NCBI GenBank assembly: GCA_021299735.1
Contig: JAJTEM010000001.1
Span: 124,001 to 188,000, forward strand
Source of the DNA: Burkholderiales bacterium
Lineage (GTDB): Bacteria; Pseudomonadota; Gammaproteobacteria; Burkholderiales; Burkholderiaceae_B
Direction of reading: 5' to 3'
Length of the DNA stretch: 64,000 bases
Positions 21,210 to 30,401 of this stretch are shown one piece after another. How positions within the stretch are numbered: the first letter of the stretch is position 1; every line of letters starts with the position of its first letter. A program made the translations under genes and the position numbers. The notes beneath the pieces are model-generated. The model was not told where the DNA came from, did not search any database, and was given only the letters and a program-made list of their open reading frames with translations.

Positions 21210-21722
21210 ATGCCGTTGGGGCAGGTGAATGTTGTGAGTGAGTCGGAATCAAAACCTTTGGAAGTTTGGGTGGCTGAGGATTCACCGTTTTATCGCCTTG
21301 TGGTGGAAGAAGCCATTGAAGAAATAGTTAAGGTCACCTACTTGCCCATTTCGCTTACGGTTTTTGAGCGCTTCGGCGATGTTCGAACAGCATTTGATCA
21401 GGCGGAGAGAGGTATGCGGTCCATGCCTTCTGCGGTGTTGTCTGATCTTCATTTTCCAGATAACGCACATGAAGACTTGCAAGACATTTTGGTGTTTTAT
21501 AGCAGATATGTGCATGCGGTGCCTGTCTCTTACATGTCTTGCAATCGTGAGAGTTTGGAGCTTGCCGAAAGCCATTCAGAGCAACGTTCAGATGCCTTGC
21601 AAGCACCCAGGTTTTTGCGAAAAGACACCGCGGATACTGTGACCAATCTGGTTAGAACCATTCATGCAATGGTGTTTGTTCCCCGTGCTCAGCGTTCAAG
21701 GCTTAATGCGTTGCTCGCTTGA
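21210..21722 (+). CDS. Stand-alone receiver-domain protein
   Basis: A 170-residue single receiver fold: acidic pocket VAEDSPFYR at about residues 29-37, phosphoacceptor Asp79 in AVLSDLHFPD, the Thr/Ser position in PVSYMSC and Lys in RFLRKDTAD. No effector domain follows. Such proteins act as phosphate sinks or allosteric adaptors in phosphorelays. A GTG at 21234 with AGG eight bases upstream is an alternative, perhaps better, start. It is transcribed divergently from paralogue B, so it probably belongs to the same signalling cluster. Confidence 0.8.
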   Translation: MPLGQVNVVSESESKPLEVWVAEDSPFYRLVVEEAIEEIVKVTYLPISLTVFERFGDVRTAFDQAERGMRSMPSAVLSDLHFPDNAHEDLQDILVFYSRYVHAVPVSYMSCNRESLELAESHSEQRSDALQAPRFLRKDTADTVTNLVRTIHAMVFVPRAQRSRLNALLA

Positions 21723-21738
21723 GACTGGTTGTCGACGA

Positions 21739-24117
21739 TCATTTATCCAAAACCCGAAATACGATCAAAAAACAGGGCGCATTCCGTGCGGTATCCACAA
21801 ACGGTGAAATCAGAATATCGCATGGCACTTTGTGCTTGGGGTTAATTTCATATTCTGTTGTTACCAGGATTTTTTGATGGCTTAAAAACCCAACCAGCAG
21901 CTGGCGATAATGCCTGGTAGGAATACGCCCATGGATCAAATGGTAGGGATTACGTCCCAACCATTTCTCTCTTCCCTGGCCGACAAACGTCTCAAATGCT
22001 GCGTTTACATACAATAACCCGAAGGGATCTTTGGTGTTGCGAATGTCGTTGGTCACGATAATGACTTCACGGATTTGTTCAATCGCCGAGTTCAACATGT
22101 ACAAATCGCTGCTTTGATTTTTGCGCTTTGTGATGTCTTTGATCAGAATGGTGTAACCGGCTCCCGATCTGAATACGCGCAGCGAGATCCAGCGTTTGAT
22201 AAATCCCACGAACTGATCGATGGATTTAGAAAATCCGACCTGGTTGACTGATTCCAGCAGGGCGGCGAACTGGTTTTTCTCGAGATCGGGAATCAAGTCT
22301 GTCAATGGCATTGCATGTACAAAAAGTTCTTTGTCTTTTTGCAGAAGGGTTTTCGCATTACGGTTCACAAAGCTGACATTCAGCTTGGCGTCAATTTCAA
22401 TCAGTCCATCCGTGAGGTTATCTACAATCAGGTTGTAGGACAGCAGGTTTTTTTCTAAGGACTGCTCCACACGGCGTGTTTCTGAAATATCGACAATTGA
22501 GCCATACAGGCCCATGGGTACTCCCTCATCGCTGATCGAGGGCCGAATCATCATCCGGAACCATTTTTTCTTTTCGTTCTGCCCCAGTGATTCAAACTCA
22601 AGGCTTGCTGGTTTGCGGTTGTTAATACACTCAATAAAAAGCACGGCGATATTTCTGCCAGATAACCTGGAGAGAATGGAGCTTAGGTGGAAAATTGAAT
22701 CCAGTGAGTCCTTGCTCGAGCCCAGTACCTCACGCAGCATTTCTGTGGTTTTCAGTGACCCACTTTCCAGGTGGTAATACCACCCGCCTACTTTGGCCAA
22801 GGTTCCAGTTAAGTTCAAAAGGCTTTCATCGAAAATGGATTTTTGAACTGAGGACGATTTATTGATCATCGCCGTGAAGTTGGCAACCACGGATGGCTTT
22901 TTAAATGCCGTGAATCCTTTTTTTGGGCAAAGCTCCATGCGAAGCCAGGTGCTGTTCTCGTTGTGCATGTTCAGCCGAACCCAGGCCTCTGATTGCGAGT
23001 TGCTTTTCAGGCAATGGTTGAGTATTTTCGAAAATGTCTCCTGGTCCTCGCTGTAAAGTAAGTCGATAAAACTTTCTTTGTGTTTTACTTTTGTGAACTC
23101 TTCTTCGCCTGAGTTCGCAAGGCCGGTGATCAATCCTTGATGGTCCAGTGCAAGCCGGCCTTTGACTGTTTCCCTTAAAAAAGACTTGGGGAATTTTTTC
23201 AAATCCAGATTTGGCTCCATTCGGGGCAAACTGTCAGGGTCAACCGATACTTCTTGGTGAAAGGTTTCTGGTGAAGGCCCACTGATTTTTTTTACCAATC
23301 CAAACAGGCGTGTGTCAGTTGCATTGCCGTTGTCATACACCTGTTCCTCAAAGCGCACGATGTCGCCGCTTGGCAAGCGTACCCGATACACAAAGGCCGT
23401 TCCATTTCGCTTCAGTCGCTCTTTCTCGACCATCTCCCGGTCTTCTTCTATTGGTAAGCTGTTGAACCAACTGGTTTGAACTACCCGGGTTTGAGAGAGA
23501 TTCAACCACTTTTCCATGGAAGGTGACAGTTCAATGAATCCGCCGCGATCTGTATTTCGCCAGCTGCCCAAATCTTGACTGTTGTGGTTGGGCTGTTGCC
23601 GTGAGTTCAATTCATTTGATGCTCTGGCTTTCTGTGCCCGTTCAACCAAACTGTGTTCAACCAGTTTGGCCAAACCCGTTGCAATATTCACTTCAGATTT
23701 CGTCCAGTTGCGTTCTGTGTTGTCCAGCAAACAGAATGTGCCTATGTTGCTGCCATTCACCGAGCGAATGGGCACGCCCAGATAGGCTCGAATCCATGGG
23801 CTGCCAAGCGCCAGTGGGTGGTTTTTTAGCGTTGGGTGTTCAAGAAAGTTGTTGATGATGTGTGGTTGATCGTGCTGGATCGTCTGAGCACAAATGGACA
23901 TGTCGCGCGGAATTTCACGGGTTTCAAATCCGCGTTTGGCTTTAAACCACAGTCTATCGGTATCAACGAATGCAATAAAACAGAAAGCACAATTGAATGC
24001 TGATAAACCGAGATCCACCAGCGCTTCAAAATACTCTTCTTTATCCGTGTCCAGAATATCGAGTTGGTAAAGTTCCGTCAGTCTCACCGCCTCGTTGATT
24101 TCTTTTGGACTACTCAT
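21739..24117 (-). CDS. GAF and multi-PAS sensory protein without output domain
   Basis: A 792-residue soluble protein. The N-terminal GAF domain spans about residues 20-160 (CAFCFIAFVDTDRLWFKAKRG; FLEHPTLKNHPLALGSPWIR). Several PAS domains follow, including a PAC-like RVRLPSGDIVRFEEQVYDNG, the PAS around SYNLIVDNLTDGLIEIDAKL, and a last PAS at about 670-790 (EVIIVTNDIRNTKDPFGLLY). The protein then ends with no kinase, GGDEF, EAL or helix-turn-helix. It is convergent with the stand-alone receiver protein, 16 bases apart. It probably senses a cytosolic signal and passes it by protein contact. Confidence 0.82.
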   Translation of the reverse strand: MSSPKEINEAVRLTELYQLDILDTDKEEYFEALVDLGLSAFNCAFCFIAFVDTDRLWFKAKRGFETREIPRDMSICAQTIQHDQPHIINNFLEHPTLKNHPLALGSPWIRAYLGVPIRSVNGSNIGTFCLLDNTERNWTKSEVNIATGLAKLVEHSLVERAQKARASNELNSRQQPNHNSQDLGSWRNTDRGGFIELSPSMEKWLNLSQTRVVQTSWFNSLPIEEDREMVEKERLKRNGTAFVYRVRLPSGDIVRFEEQVYDNGNATDTRLFGLVKKISGPSPETFHQEVSVDPDSLPRMEPNLDLKKFPKSFLRETVKGRLALDHQGLITGLANSGEEEFTKVKHKESFIDLLYSEDQETFSKILNHCLKSNSQSEAWVRLNMHNENSTWLRMELCPKKGFTAFKKPSVVANFTAMINKSSSVQKSIFDESLLNLTGTLAKVGGWYYHLESGSLKTTEMLREVLGSSKDSLDSIFHLSSILSRLSGRNIAVLFIECINNRKPASLEFESLGQNEKKKWFRMMIRPSISDEGVPMGLYGSIVDISETRRVEQSLEKNLLSYNLIVDNLTDGLIEIDAKLNVSFVNRNAKTLLQKDKELFVHAMPLTDLIPDLEKNQFAALLESVNQVGFSKSIDQFVGFIKRWISLRVFRSGAGYTILIKDITKRKNQSSDLYMLNSAIEQIREVIIVTNDIRNTKDPFGLLYVNAAFETFVGQGREKWLGRNPYHLIHGRIPTRHYRQLLVGFLSHQKILVTTEYEINPKHKVPCDILISPFVDTARNAPCFLIVFRVLDK

Positions 24118-24235
24118 TGTGGACGTGTCTCCGTGCCTCTTGCCTCTCGGTACTCACTTTACACTTTGTCACCTATTTGAGGGGCTACACTTTTGAACTA
24201 CCCGATAAAAATAGCGAAGTTTCATCTGTAAACCG

Positions 24236-24697
24236 TCACTTCGTACTGAGCAGCACCCGTATTTGCTCGACACGTTTGCGGTTTGCGCCCAGGTCGCTGT
24301 ATCCAACTCGCGAGGCGGAACGAACATGAAGCAATCCACTGCCTTGGTCTAAGCGAAATTCCACATCATCGACAAACCCGAAAAGATCGCTTGTGAAAGT
24401 GCTTGCCATGTATTGATCACTTGAAAAACTCACATCGCCGCCCAGCAATTCGACCACCTCCTTGACCTTCAGCAAGGGCTCCTCTCCCATGGAGGGTGTA
24501 ATCGGGAAGGCTGCAATTGAGTGATCATCGGAGGGCGCACTTTCACTGCTGACACAGTTTGGTTTGTCAGGGCAGGGCGTCAATTGGCCATTACTTAGCC
24601 CTGATCTCGTACCGGTTTCGGAGTAAAGACCAAGGCCGAAGAAAACAGTGATTACCAAAGTGATCAGCACAATCAGGCCCAGTGACGCTCTTTTCAT
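24236..24697 (-). CDS. DUF1499 family exported protein
   Basis: A 153-residue protein with an N-terminal hydrophobic anchor (LGLIVLITLVITVFFGLGLY) and the family hallmarks CPDKPNCVSS and FGFVDDVEFR...VRSASRVGYSDLGANRKRVE. The function of DUF1499 is not established. The anchor suggests the periplasmic face of the inner membrane. It is monocistronic as far as spacing shows, with AGGGGC before the ATG. Confidence 0.85.
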   Translation of the reverse strand: MKRASLGLIVLITLVITVFFGLGLYSETGTRSGLSNGQLTPCPDKPNCVSSESAPSDDHSIAAFPITPSMGEEPLLKVKEVVELLGGDVSFSSDQYMASTFTSDLFGFVDDVEFRLDQGSGLLHVRSASRVGYSDLGANRKRVEQIRVLLSTK

Positions 24698-24763
24698 GTA
24701 ATTGCCCCTTATGTCTTATACTAATTACTGAATTTTCTCCAGTTTAGCGGTCAGTGAGATCAG

Positions 24764-25033
24764 ATGTCCAAACCTTTGCAGTTTAAGTTGTCCGAGGAAG
24801 AGATTTCCCGCATTGTAGAAATGGCCTGGGAAGATCGAACGCCATTTGAAGCCATCCAGATTCAGTTTGGTTTGAATGAGTCGCAAACCATTGAGTTGAT
24901 GCGCGCCAATATGAAATCCAGCAGTTTTAAAATGTGGCGTGAGCGTGTTACTGGCCGCAAAACAAAACACTTGAAGTTGCGTGGTTTCGCCAGCACCAAA
25001 GCGTATGCCCCAGGGCATTACAAAATTCGCTGA
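24764..25033 (+). CDS. TIGR03643 (DUF2805) family protein
   Basis: A small 89-residue basic protein: EEISRIVEMAWEDRTPFEAI followed by FGLNESQTIELMRANMK and the C-terminal FASTKAYAPGHYKIR match the TIGR03643/DUF2805 pattern known in proteobacteria and Bacteroidetes. The helical arrangement resembles a helix-turn-helix, but no function is established. It is divergent from the DUF1499 gene and followed by an unrelated orphan. Confidence 0.85.
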   Translation: MSKPLQFKLSEEEISRIVEMAWEDRTPFEAIQIQFGLNESQTIELMRANMKSSSFKMWRERVTGRKTKHLKLRGFASTKAYAPGHYKIR

Positions 25034-25084
25034 TTGCGTTTTTCATTGAGTGATTCGGTGTTTGCTTGAAACGGGAGGTTTGAA

Positions 25085-26113
25085 ATGCTAAAGGAACAGC
25101 ACAACTCCCCGTTGGCTTTGCGCAGTGGGCAAGACTGGATGCTTTGGTTCGGGCGAGCCTCGCAGCACCTACCCGATCTGCACCGCGCATTTCAGTTTTT
25201 AGAGGGTAGTTGTGAGCTACTTGATTCAAAAAATGAAGCAGAGCTGAAGTCCAGATCCCGGAAATTAAAACAGCTGATTAACCGTTTTGTTGGGCAGGCG
25301 CGTTGTCCCTCTGCCCAATCGTGTGAACGCATTGCGATTCGAACGCAGGTTCTGGATGGTTGGTTGCAATCTGAGCTGCAGCGCCAGCAGAATCCAAACC
25401 TGTTGGTGGAATTGGGTGCACATGCTTTGCAAAAATTGTTGGCCATTTGCGAAGGTGCAGATGACAAGCATGGTTTGTTGCTCAAGGCAGTGCGTGAATT
25501 TACACGTGATTGGTTGAACATTGTTTCAGCACGAGTTGAGAATCCAATAGAGCGCGCTCACCTCGTATATCCCGTGGCCATGCTGGACCAGGCTGGCTTG
25601 GTTGATCCTTCTTGGTGGTGGAAGCAAATAGCTTTGTGTGATCGCCACACGGTGTTGGGTTTGCTTGAACATGAAATCAATGAAATGAATGAAATGCAGC
25701 CTACCAGCAATGTTAGTTGGCGCTCTTTTGATAGACGTTGGAAGAGGCTGCGCGTGCGTGCTTTGCTTGAACACCTTGGCGAAAAGCGTTTGTTGGCGGA
25801 GTTGCTTCGCAAGTCCGCAGTGGATGATTTTGAGGCTGTGGTGGCAGTCCGGATGTTGCGCGAAGCAGGTCGTTCGCGCGATGCAATAGTGCAGGCTGAG
25901 CAGTGGCTGCGAGCCTTACCCAGAAGCCCGGTGTTGGCTGAGGTTTTATTTGATTTGTATTGTGAAGACGGTTGGGATGAGGAGGCGCTAACGCTGGCTG
26001 TGACTCACTATGGTTACGATCCCAACCCGGTGTGGATCGATCGACTGGCGCGTCTGGTTTTGCCCGCAGCCAAGGCTCAAGTCAAAACCTGGAAAAAACA
26101 CCTGAGCATTTAA
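25085..26113 (+). CDS. Hypothetical 342-residue helical-repeat-like protein
   Basis: No family recognised. It is strongly alpha-helical and cytosolic. The C-terminal half resembles TPR-like helical pairs (FEAVVAVRMLREAGRSRDAI, then SPVLAEVLFDLYCEDGWDEE). GGGAGG six bases before the ATG gives a strong ribosome binding site, which supports expression. It is 51 bases after the DUF2805 gene and may be co-transcribed with it; it ends six bases before the convergent MOSC gene. Confidence 0.65.
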   Translation: MLKEQHNSPLALRSGQDWMLWFGRASQHLPDLHRAFQFLEGSCELLDSKNEAELKSRSRKLKQLINRFVGQARCPSAQSCERIAIRTQVLDGWLQSELQRQQNPNLLVELGAHALQKLLAICEGADDKHGLLLKAVREFTRDWLNIVSARVENPIERAHLVYPVAMLDQAGLVDPSWWWKQIALCDRHTVLGLLEHEINEMNEMQPTSNVSWRSFDRRWKRLRVRALLEHLGEKRLLAELLRKSAVDDFEAVVAVRMLREAGRSRDAIVQAEQWLRALPRSPVLAEVLFDLYCEDGWDEEALTLAVTHYGYDPNPVWIDRLARLVLPAAKAQVKTWKKHLSI

Positions 26114-26119
26114 GGTGTG

Positions 26120-26725
26120 TTACAACAAATCCATTTGTCCCTTCTGGGTTTTGTAGCGAAACGATTCAAGTACAGTTTTACCTTGAGGGTTGGAGAAGTG
26201 TTTCAAATCAAGCCCAGCATGCAAATGCCCTGCTCGAACCACGCGCAAATACCATCCGCAATTGCCTTGCTGAATCATTTGTTTAGGCGCCGCGCCGTAA
26301 CCCATGCGAATCGCAAACTTGTGGCATGGTTCGCGCGGGTCGGTCACCCGAAGCCGAACCTCCCCCAACTCAAACTCATCTCCAATTCGCACCTGCGTTT
26401 CATCCAGGCCCTGAACCACCAGGTTTTCACCGAGAAATCCCCACGGCAAATCCGTGTCCAGATTTTTTTCGTGGCGTCGTGCTTTCCAGAATTGATAGTG
26501 TTCTGCCGGCATCATGTACACCGCTTTGTCCAGCCCACCATGTACCGACAAATTGGATTGCTCGTCGCCTTCCAGTCCCAGTTTCTTCAGGGCAATTGAA
26601 ATCGGGTTCTGCTCAGTGCTTACCGCCTGTTTTTTGATTCCGCTAGCCTCGGTTTTGATCCCGCCGGCAGCTGTTCGATAGACCAGTGGAGCAACAAGGC
26701 CAGTGCAAATTGCAATCAGCTTCAT
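26120..26725 (-). CDS. MOSC domain-containing protein, YiiM-like
   Basis: A 201-residue protein with the MOSC fold: GLEGDEQSNLSVHGGLDKAV (about residues 50-69), GENLVVQGLDE and the Cys in VTDPREPCHKFAIRMG. MOSC proteins handle molybdenum cofactor or sulfur transfer. YiiM-like members reduce hydroxylated purine analogues such as 6-N-hydroxylaminopurine, a mutagen. It is convergent with the preceding orphan; no other cofactor gene is nearby except the molybdoenzyme at the window start. Confidence 0.85.
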   Translation of the reverse strand: MKLIAICTGLVAPLVYRTAAGGIKTEASGIKKQAVSTEQNPISIALKKLGLEGDEQSNLSVHGGLDKAVYMMPAEHYQFWKARRHEKNLDTDLPWGFLGENLVVQGLDETQVRIGDEFELGEVRLRVTDPREPCHKFAIRMGYGAAPKQMIQQGNCGWYLRVVRAGHLHAGLDLKHFSNPQGKTVLESFRYKTQKGQMDLL

Positions 26726-26982
26726 GAGGAATCCGTAGTGGTTTGGTTTTATAACTCTACATGGCCTGTGCCGGAAAGCAAACAGGGGATGGGATTAGGT
26801 GATAATGCTTATAGGAAAAACTTATTTCCGTTTGCTTACAACATGTTAAACTCGAGGGCTAAGTTTGCGGATAAGCGACAAATCGATCGCCCGAGTGCCT
26901 GGTGTCATGTTCCGGTAATACGTTGAGCAACGCCAACGCCCCCGCACAAAAGAATTACATTTGTCTATCTGGAGGTTTTAGC

Positions 26983-28824
26983 ATGAGTGCAGTGCTGTCT
27001 ATGGTCAGCCAGACCGTGCCGTCGTATGTCAAGCACAAGAAGCTTGTGGCTTGGGTGCAAGAAATTGCAGCCCTTACCGAGCCCAAGAATATTGTGTGGT
27101 GCGATGGTTCACAAGAAGAATACGAACGCCTTTGCGCAGAGATGGTTGAAGCGGGGACTCTCCGCAAGCTCAACCCTGAAAAGCGCCCCAATTCTTACCT
27201 CGCCTGGTCTGATCCCTCAGACGTGGCCCGTGTTGAAGACCGAACCTACATCTGCTCTGAAAAGAAAGAAGATGCCGGCCCCACCAACAACTGGGAAGAC
27301 CCCGCCAAAATGCGCGCCACTTTGAACGGTTTGTTCAAAGGCTCCATGCGTGGTCGTACCCTCTACGTAGTGCCGTTTTCAATGGGCCCCTTGGGTAGCC
27401 CGATCGCCCACATTGGCGTTGAATTGTCTGATTCAGCCTACGTGGTCGTAAACATGCGCATGATGACGCGCATGGGCAAAGCCGTGTACGACGTATTGGG
27501 CGAGAACGGTGAATTTGTGCCTTGTGTACACACGGTAGGCGCGCCTTTGGCGGCTGGTCAGAAAGACGTTGCATGGCCTTGCAACCCCACCACCAAGTAC
27601 ATTGTTCACTACCCGGAAACACGTGAAATCTGGTCCTATGGTTCCGGTTACGGTGGCAACGCTTTGTTGGGCAAAAAGTGCCTGGCGTTGCGCATTGCTT
27701 CAACCATGGGCCGCGACCAGGGCTGGTTGGCCGAGCACATGCTGATCCTGGGTGTAACAAACCCAGAGGGCAAAAAGTACCATGTGGCTGCTGCATTCCC
27801 TTCAGCTTGTGGCAAAACCAACTTCGCAATGTTGATTCCACCCGCATCCATGAAGGGTTGGATAGTGAGCACGATTGGTGACGACATTGCCTGGATCAAG
27901 CCTGATGCAAATGGCAGGCTTCGTGCCATTAACCCAGAAGCGGGTTACTTCGGCGTTGCCCCCGGCACAAACACCAAAACCAACTCCAACTGCATGGCTT
28001 CCCTGAACGCCAATGTAATTTTCACCAACGTGGCCCTGACTGATGATGGCGATGTGTGGTGGGAAGGTTTGACCAAAGAAGCGCCTGCGCACCTGGTTGA
28101 CTGGACTGGTCAAGACTGGACACCTGATTGTGGCCGCAAGGCTTCACACCCCAACGCCCGTTTCACCGTGGCTGCCGAGCAAAACCCAGTTATTGACAAC
28201 AATTGGGACAACCCGGCTGGTGTTGAAATTGACGCATTTATTTTCGGTGGTCGCCGTTCAACCACTGTGCCTTTGGTTACCGAAGCCCGCAACTGGGTTG
28301 AAGGCGTATACATGGCCGCAACCATGGGTTCTGAAACCACAGCCGCAGCTTTTGGTCAGCAAGGTGTTGTTCGTCGTGACCCGTTTGCCATGTTGCCGTT
28401 CTGTGGTTACAACATGTCCGACTACTTCCAGCACTGGCTCGATCTGGGCAAGAAGCTGGAATCATCTGGTGCCAAGTTGCCCAGTATTTTCTGTGTAAAC
28501 TGGTTCCGTACCGACGCAGAAGGCAAGTTCATTTGGCCTGGTTTTGGTGAAAACATGCGCGTGTTGGCTTGGGCGCTTGAGCGAGTTGAAGGCAAGGGCA
28601 AAGGCGTTGACCATGTGTTTGGTACATCGCCAAGCTACGAAGATATTTCGTGGGATGGCCTGGAATTCAGCAAAGAGCAATTCGATTCCATTACTGCAAT
28701 CGACAAAGCCGCTTGGGAAAAAGAGCTTGAGCTGCACGCCGAGCTGTTTGAAAAACTGAAGTACAACTTGCCAGCTCAGCTGGAAGAAACCAAAGCCCAA
28801 ATTGCAAGCCGCCTTGCTGCTTGA
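26983..28824 (+). CDS. pckG: Phosphoenolpyruvate carboxykinase (GTP)
   Basis: Catalyses oxaloacetate + GTP to PEP + GDP + CO2, the first step of gluconeogenesis. It is 613 residues, the normal GTP-type length, with the GTP site [16 protein letters not shown] and the substrate/Mn site region [11 protein letters not shown]. The ATG at 26983 follows GGAGG with a seven-base spacer; the frame extends to 26902 without a better start. It is monocistronic, followed by a GC-rich rho-independent terminator at 28877-28908. It suggests growth on organic acids. Confidence 0.97.
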   Translation: MSAVLSMVSQTVPSYVKHKKLVAWVQEIAALTEPKNIVWCDGSQEEYERLCAEMVEAGTLRKLNPEKRPNSYLAWSDPSDVARVEDRTYICSEKKEDAGPTNNWEDPAKMRATLNGLFKGSMRGRTLYVVPFSMGPLGSPIAHIGVELSDSAYVVVNMRMMTRMGKAVYDVLGENGEFVPCVHTVGAPLAAGQKDVAWPCNPTTKYIVHYPETREIWSYGSGYGGNALLGKKCLALRIASTMGRDQGWLAEHMLILGVTNPEGKKYHVAAAFPSACGKTNFAMLIPPASMKGWIVSTIGDDIAWIKPDANGRLRAINPEAGYFGVAPGTNTKTNSNCMASLNANVIFTNVALTDDGDVWWEGLTKEAPAHLVDWTGQDWTPDCGRKASHPNARFTVAAEQNPVIDNNWDNPAGVEIDAFIFGGRRSTTVPLVTEARNWVEGVYMAATMGSETTAAAFGQQGVVRRDPFAMLPFCGYNMSDYFQHWLDLGKKLESSGAKLPSIFCVNWFRTDAEGKFIWPGFGENMRVLAWALERVEGKGKGVDHVFGTSPSYEDISWDGLEFSKEQFDSITAIDKAAWEKELELHAELFEKLKYNLPAQLEETKAQIASRLAA

Positions 28825-28876
28825 TTTGGTTTTCATATTTTGACTTTTTTCTGATACTCCGGAATTAGTCCTATGG

Positions 28877-28908
28877 CGGGCGCCCACAAGGCGCCCGTTT
28901 TCTTTTTT
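28877..28908 (+). terminator. Terminator after pckG
   Basis: An eight-base perfect stem CGGGCGCC/GGCGCCCG with loop CACAA, followed by TTTTCTTTTTT. The longer frame start at 28873 for the next gene would run through this hairpin. Confidence 0.9.
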
Positions 28909-28920
28909 GCGGAATTTCTC

Positions 28921-29721
28921 ATGTTTGAAAACATTGAGTTGTGGGTGTTGGTTGCTCTTTGTACGGCAGCGTTTTGTGCCGGCTTGATTGATGCCATGGT
29001 GGGTGGGGGCGGGTTAATTCAAATCCCCGCTTTGTTTGGTTTAATGCCAAGCCATGGGCATGCCACCTTGTTGGGCACCAATAAAATTTCCAGCGTTGTA
29101 GGCACCACGTTTGCCGCTTACAAATACGCCAAGGCCATCCAGGTGCCTTGGAACGCGGTTATGCCCGCTACTCTCATGGCCTTGATAGGCGCTTATTGCG
29201 GTGCTTATGTCGTTACTCAAATTTCCACCGAAGTGTTGCGCTTGATGTTGCCGCTGTTACTGCTCGCCGTGGCTATTTACACCTTTTTACGCAAAGACCT
29301 TGGAAGCGTACACGCGCCGAAATTGGATAAAAATCGCGAGCGATTTTTTGGCGGCTGTTTGGGTTTGAGTATTGGTTTTTACGACGGTTTTTTTGGGCCA
29401 GGCACCGGTTCATTTTTGATGGTGGCCTTTGTTGTATTTTTTGGTTTCGATTTTTTAGCCGCCACTGCAGGTGCGAAAATGGTGAATATCGCTTGCAACC
29501 TGGCTTCACTTGCGTGGTTTGCTCCAGCAGGGCATGTGATCGTGGCACTGGGTTTGTTGATGGCTTTATTTAATTTGGCGGGCGCAAGGGTAGGGGCCAG
29601 TTTGGCGATTCGCAAAGGTGCCGGGTTTGTGCGCAAGGCGCTGTTGGCGGTTGTGTTTTTATTGATACTGCGTACCAGTTACGACAGTTATTGGCCTTAT
29701 TTGAAAGCGTGGCTTGCGTGA
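28921..29721 (+). CDS. TauE/SafE (YfcA-type) sulfite exporter-like permease
   Basis: A 266-residue inner-membrane protein with about eight hydrophobic helices and the family signatures AGLIDAMVGGGGLIQIPAL (helix 1) and the repeat GFYDGFFGPGTGSFL in the second half. It is a predicted transporter of sulfite, organosulfonates or related anions. The ATG at 28921 is chosen because the upstream start at 28873 lies within the pckG terminator. A parS site begins just after its stop codon. Confidence 0.85.
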   Translation: MFENIELWVLVALCTAAFCAGLIDAMVGGGGLIQIPALFGLMPSHGHATLLGTNKISSVVGTTFAAYKYAKAIQVPWNAVMPATLMALIGAYCGAYVVTQISTEVLRLMLPLLLLAVAIYTFLRKDLGSVHAPKLDKNRERFFGGCLGLSIGFYDGFFGPGTGSFLMVAFVVFFGFDFLAATAGAKMVNIACNLASLAWFAPAGHVIVALGLLMALFNLAGARVGASLAIRKGAGFVRKALLAVVFLLILRTSYDSYWPYLKAWLA

Positions 29722-29722
29722 T

Positions 29723-29738
29723 TGTTTCACGTGGAACA
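29723..29738 (+). promoter_or_regulatory. parS: parS site 1
   Basis: TGTTTCACGTGGAACA. It fits the widely conserved parS pattern TGTTNCACGTGNAACA, in the hybrid left/right-arm form. It begins two bases after the TauE/SafE stop. ParB (34012-34893) should bind here. Confidence 0.9.
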
Positions 29739-29782
29739 AGCTGGGTTTGTTTGGTTTTTTGATGATAACGTTGGTGTTGGCT

Positions 29783-29972
29783 AGGGTGTGGCTCGGCTGC
29801 TGTGTCGCCTTGCCTATGCAAGTCTTCTGATCCGGCTTGATGCTTCTGGCTTGGGGCATGCGAAACGCGAGTGCGTCTTCGCATCGGTTCCTGGCGGAAC
29901 CGCCCCACGCTGCGAAACCGCCGGGAAGCCTTGCAAATCCGGCAAGGCGACACAGCAGCCGAGCCACACCCT
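29783..29972. repeat. 32-base perfect inverted repeat forming a long hairpin
   Basis: The left arm (29783-29814) and right arm (29941-29972) are exactly complementary over 32 bases; both contain GTGGCTCGGCTGCTGTGTCG or its complement. The 126-base interior continues the symmetry imperfectly and ends in a smaller hairpin with arms CGGTTCC/GGAACCG (29885-29902). Outside the arms, weak symmetry reaches ATCATC near 30000. It is a large cruciform or an extended RNA hairpin if transcribed. Confidence 0.9.
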
Positions 29973-30153
29973 CGCTATCGGCAACGCAGTCGTTTTTATC
30001 ATCGCCATGGCCGGTGTCCGTAGCCCTAACAATAGAAATAGCAATAGTCGTAGCCGTTTTGCATTTGTGACTCTTGTTGCCTGCGCGCTCAGGTTGCAAA
30101 GCCCTCGCAGCGCCGATCAAGAAAACCTGCCCTTGGTGTTTATTCGCCGTCCG

Positions 30154-30202
30154 TTCGGCAAGGCCGAAAGCGCAGCCCGCCCGCTTTTTAGCGGGTGCGC
30201 TT
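30154..30202. repeat. Two tandem small hairpins
   Basis: TTCGGC/GCCGAA (30154-30168, loop AAG) directly abuts a second hairpin (30168-30202) with outer stem AAGCGCA/TGCGCTT, inner stem CCCGC/GCGGG and loop TTTTTA. No U-run follows, so they are not standard terminators. Confidence 0.7.
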
Positions 30203-30378
30203 AGGGCGGTTAATTAACAACAAGGGGGTATTCAGGTTTTCGGCGCGAGAGGGTATACGCCTGAGCAAGCGAGGCAGCTAGAATTGCCCTCTAACGTTAC
30301 AGTCAAGCGCTTTTCTATTTGGGCAAATGTTGCATTGCTAGTAAACGTGTGTGTGCTTGGGCATGCTTGTCTGTTTTC

Positions 30379-30394
30379 TGTTCCACGTGAAACA
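30379..30394 (-). promoter_or_regulatory. parS: parS site 2
   Basis: TGTTCCACGTGAAACA, the exact reverse complement of parS site 1, so the two sites are in opposite orientation, 640 bases apart. It ends seven bases before the -35 of the mnmG operon promoter. Confidence 0.9.
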
Positions 30395-30401
30395 TGTTCG
30401 C

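Noticed and set aside
28873..28920. Upstream start for the TauE/SafE gene
   Set aside because: It would translate through the pckG terminator hairpin; the ATG at 28921 fits the family N-terminus.
29659..30120. Open frame of 153 codons on the minus strand in the same region
   Set aside because: It overlaps the TauE/SafE gene end, parS and the palindrome; its codons read as the complement of the repeat arms.
29788..30204. Open frame of 138 codons on the plus strand in the parS region
   Set aside because: It crosses the palindrome, has no ribosome binding site or family signature, and the same peptide fragments appear on the other strand because of the inverted repeat.
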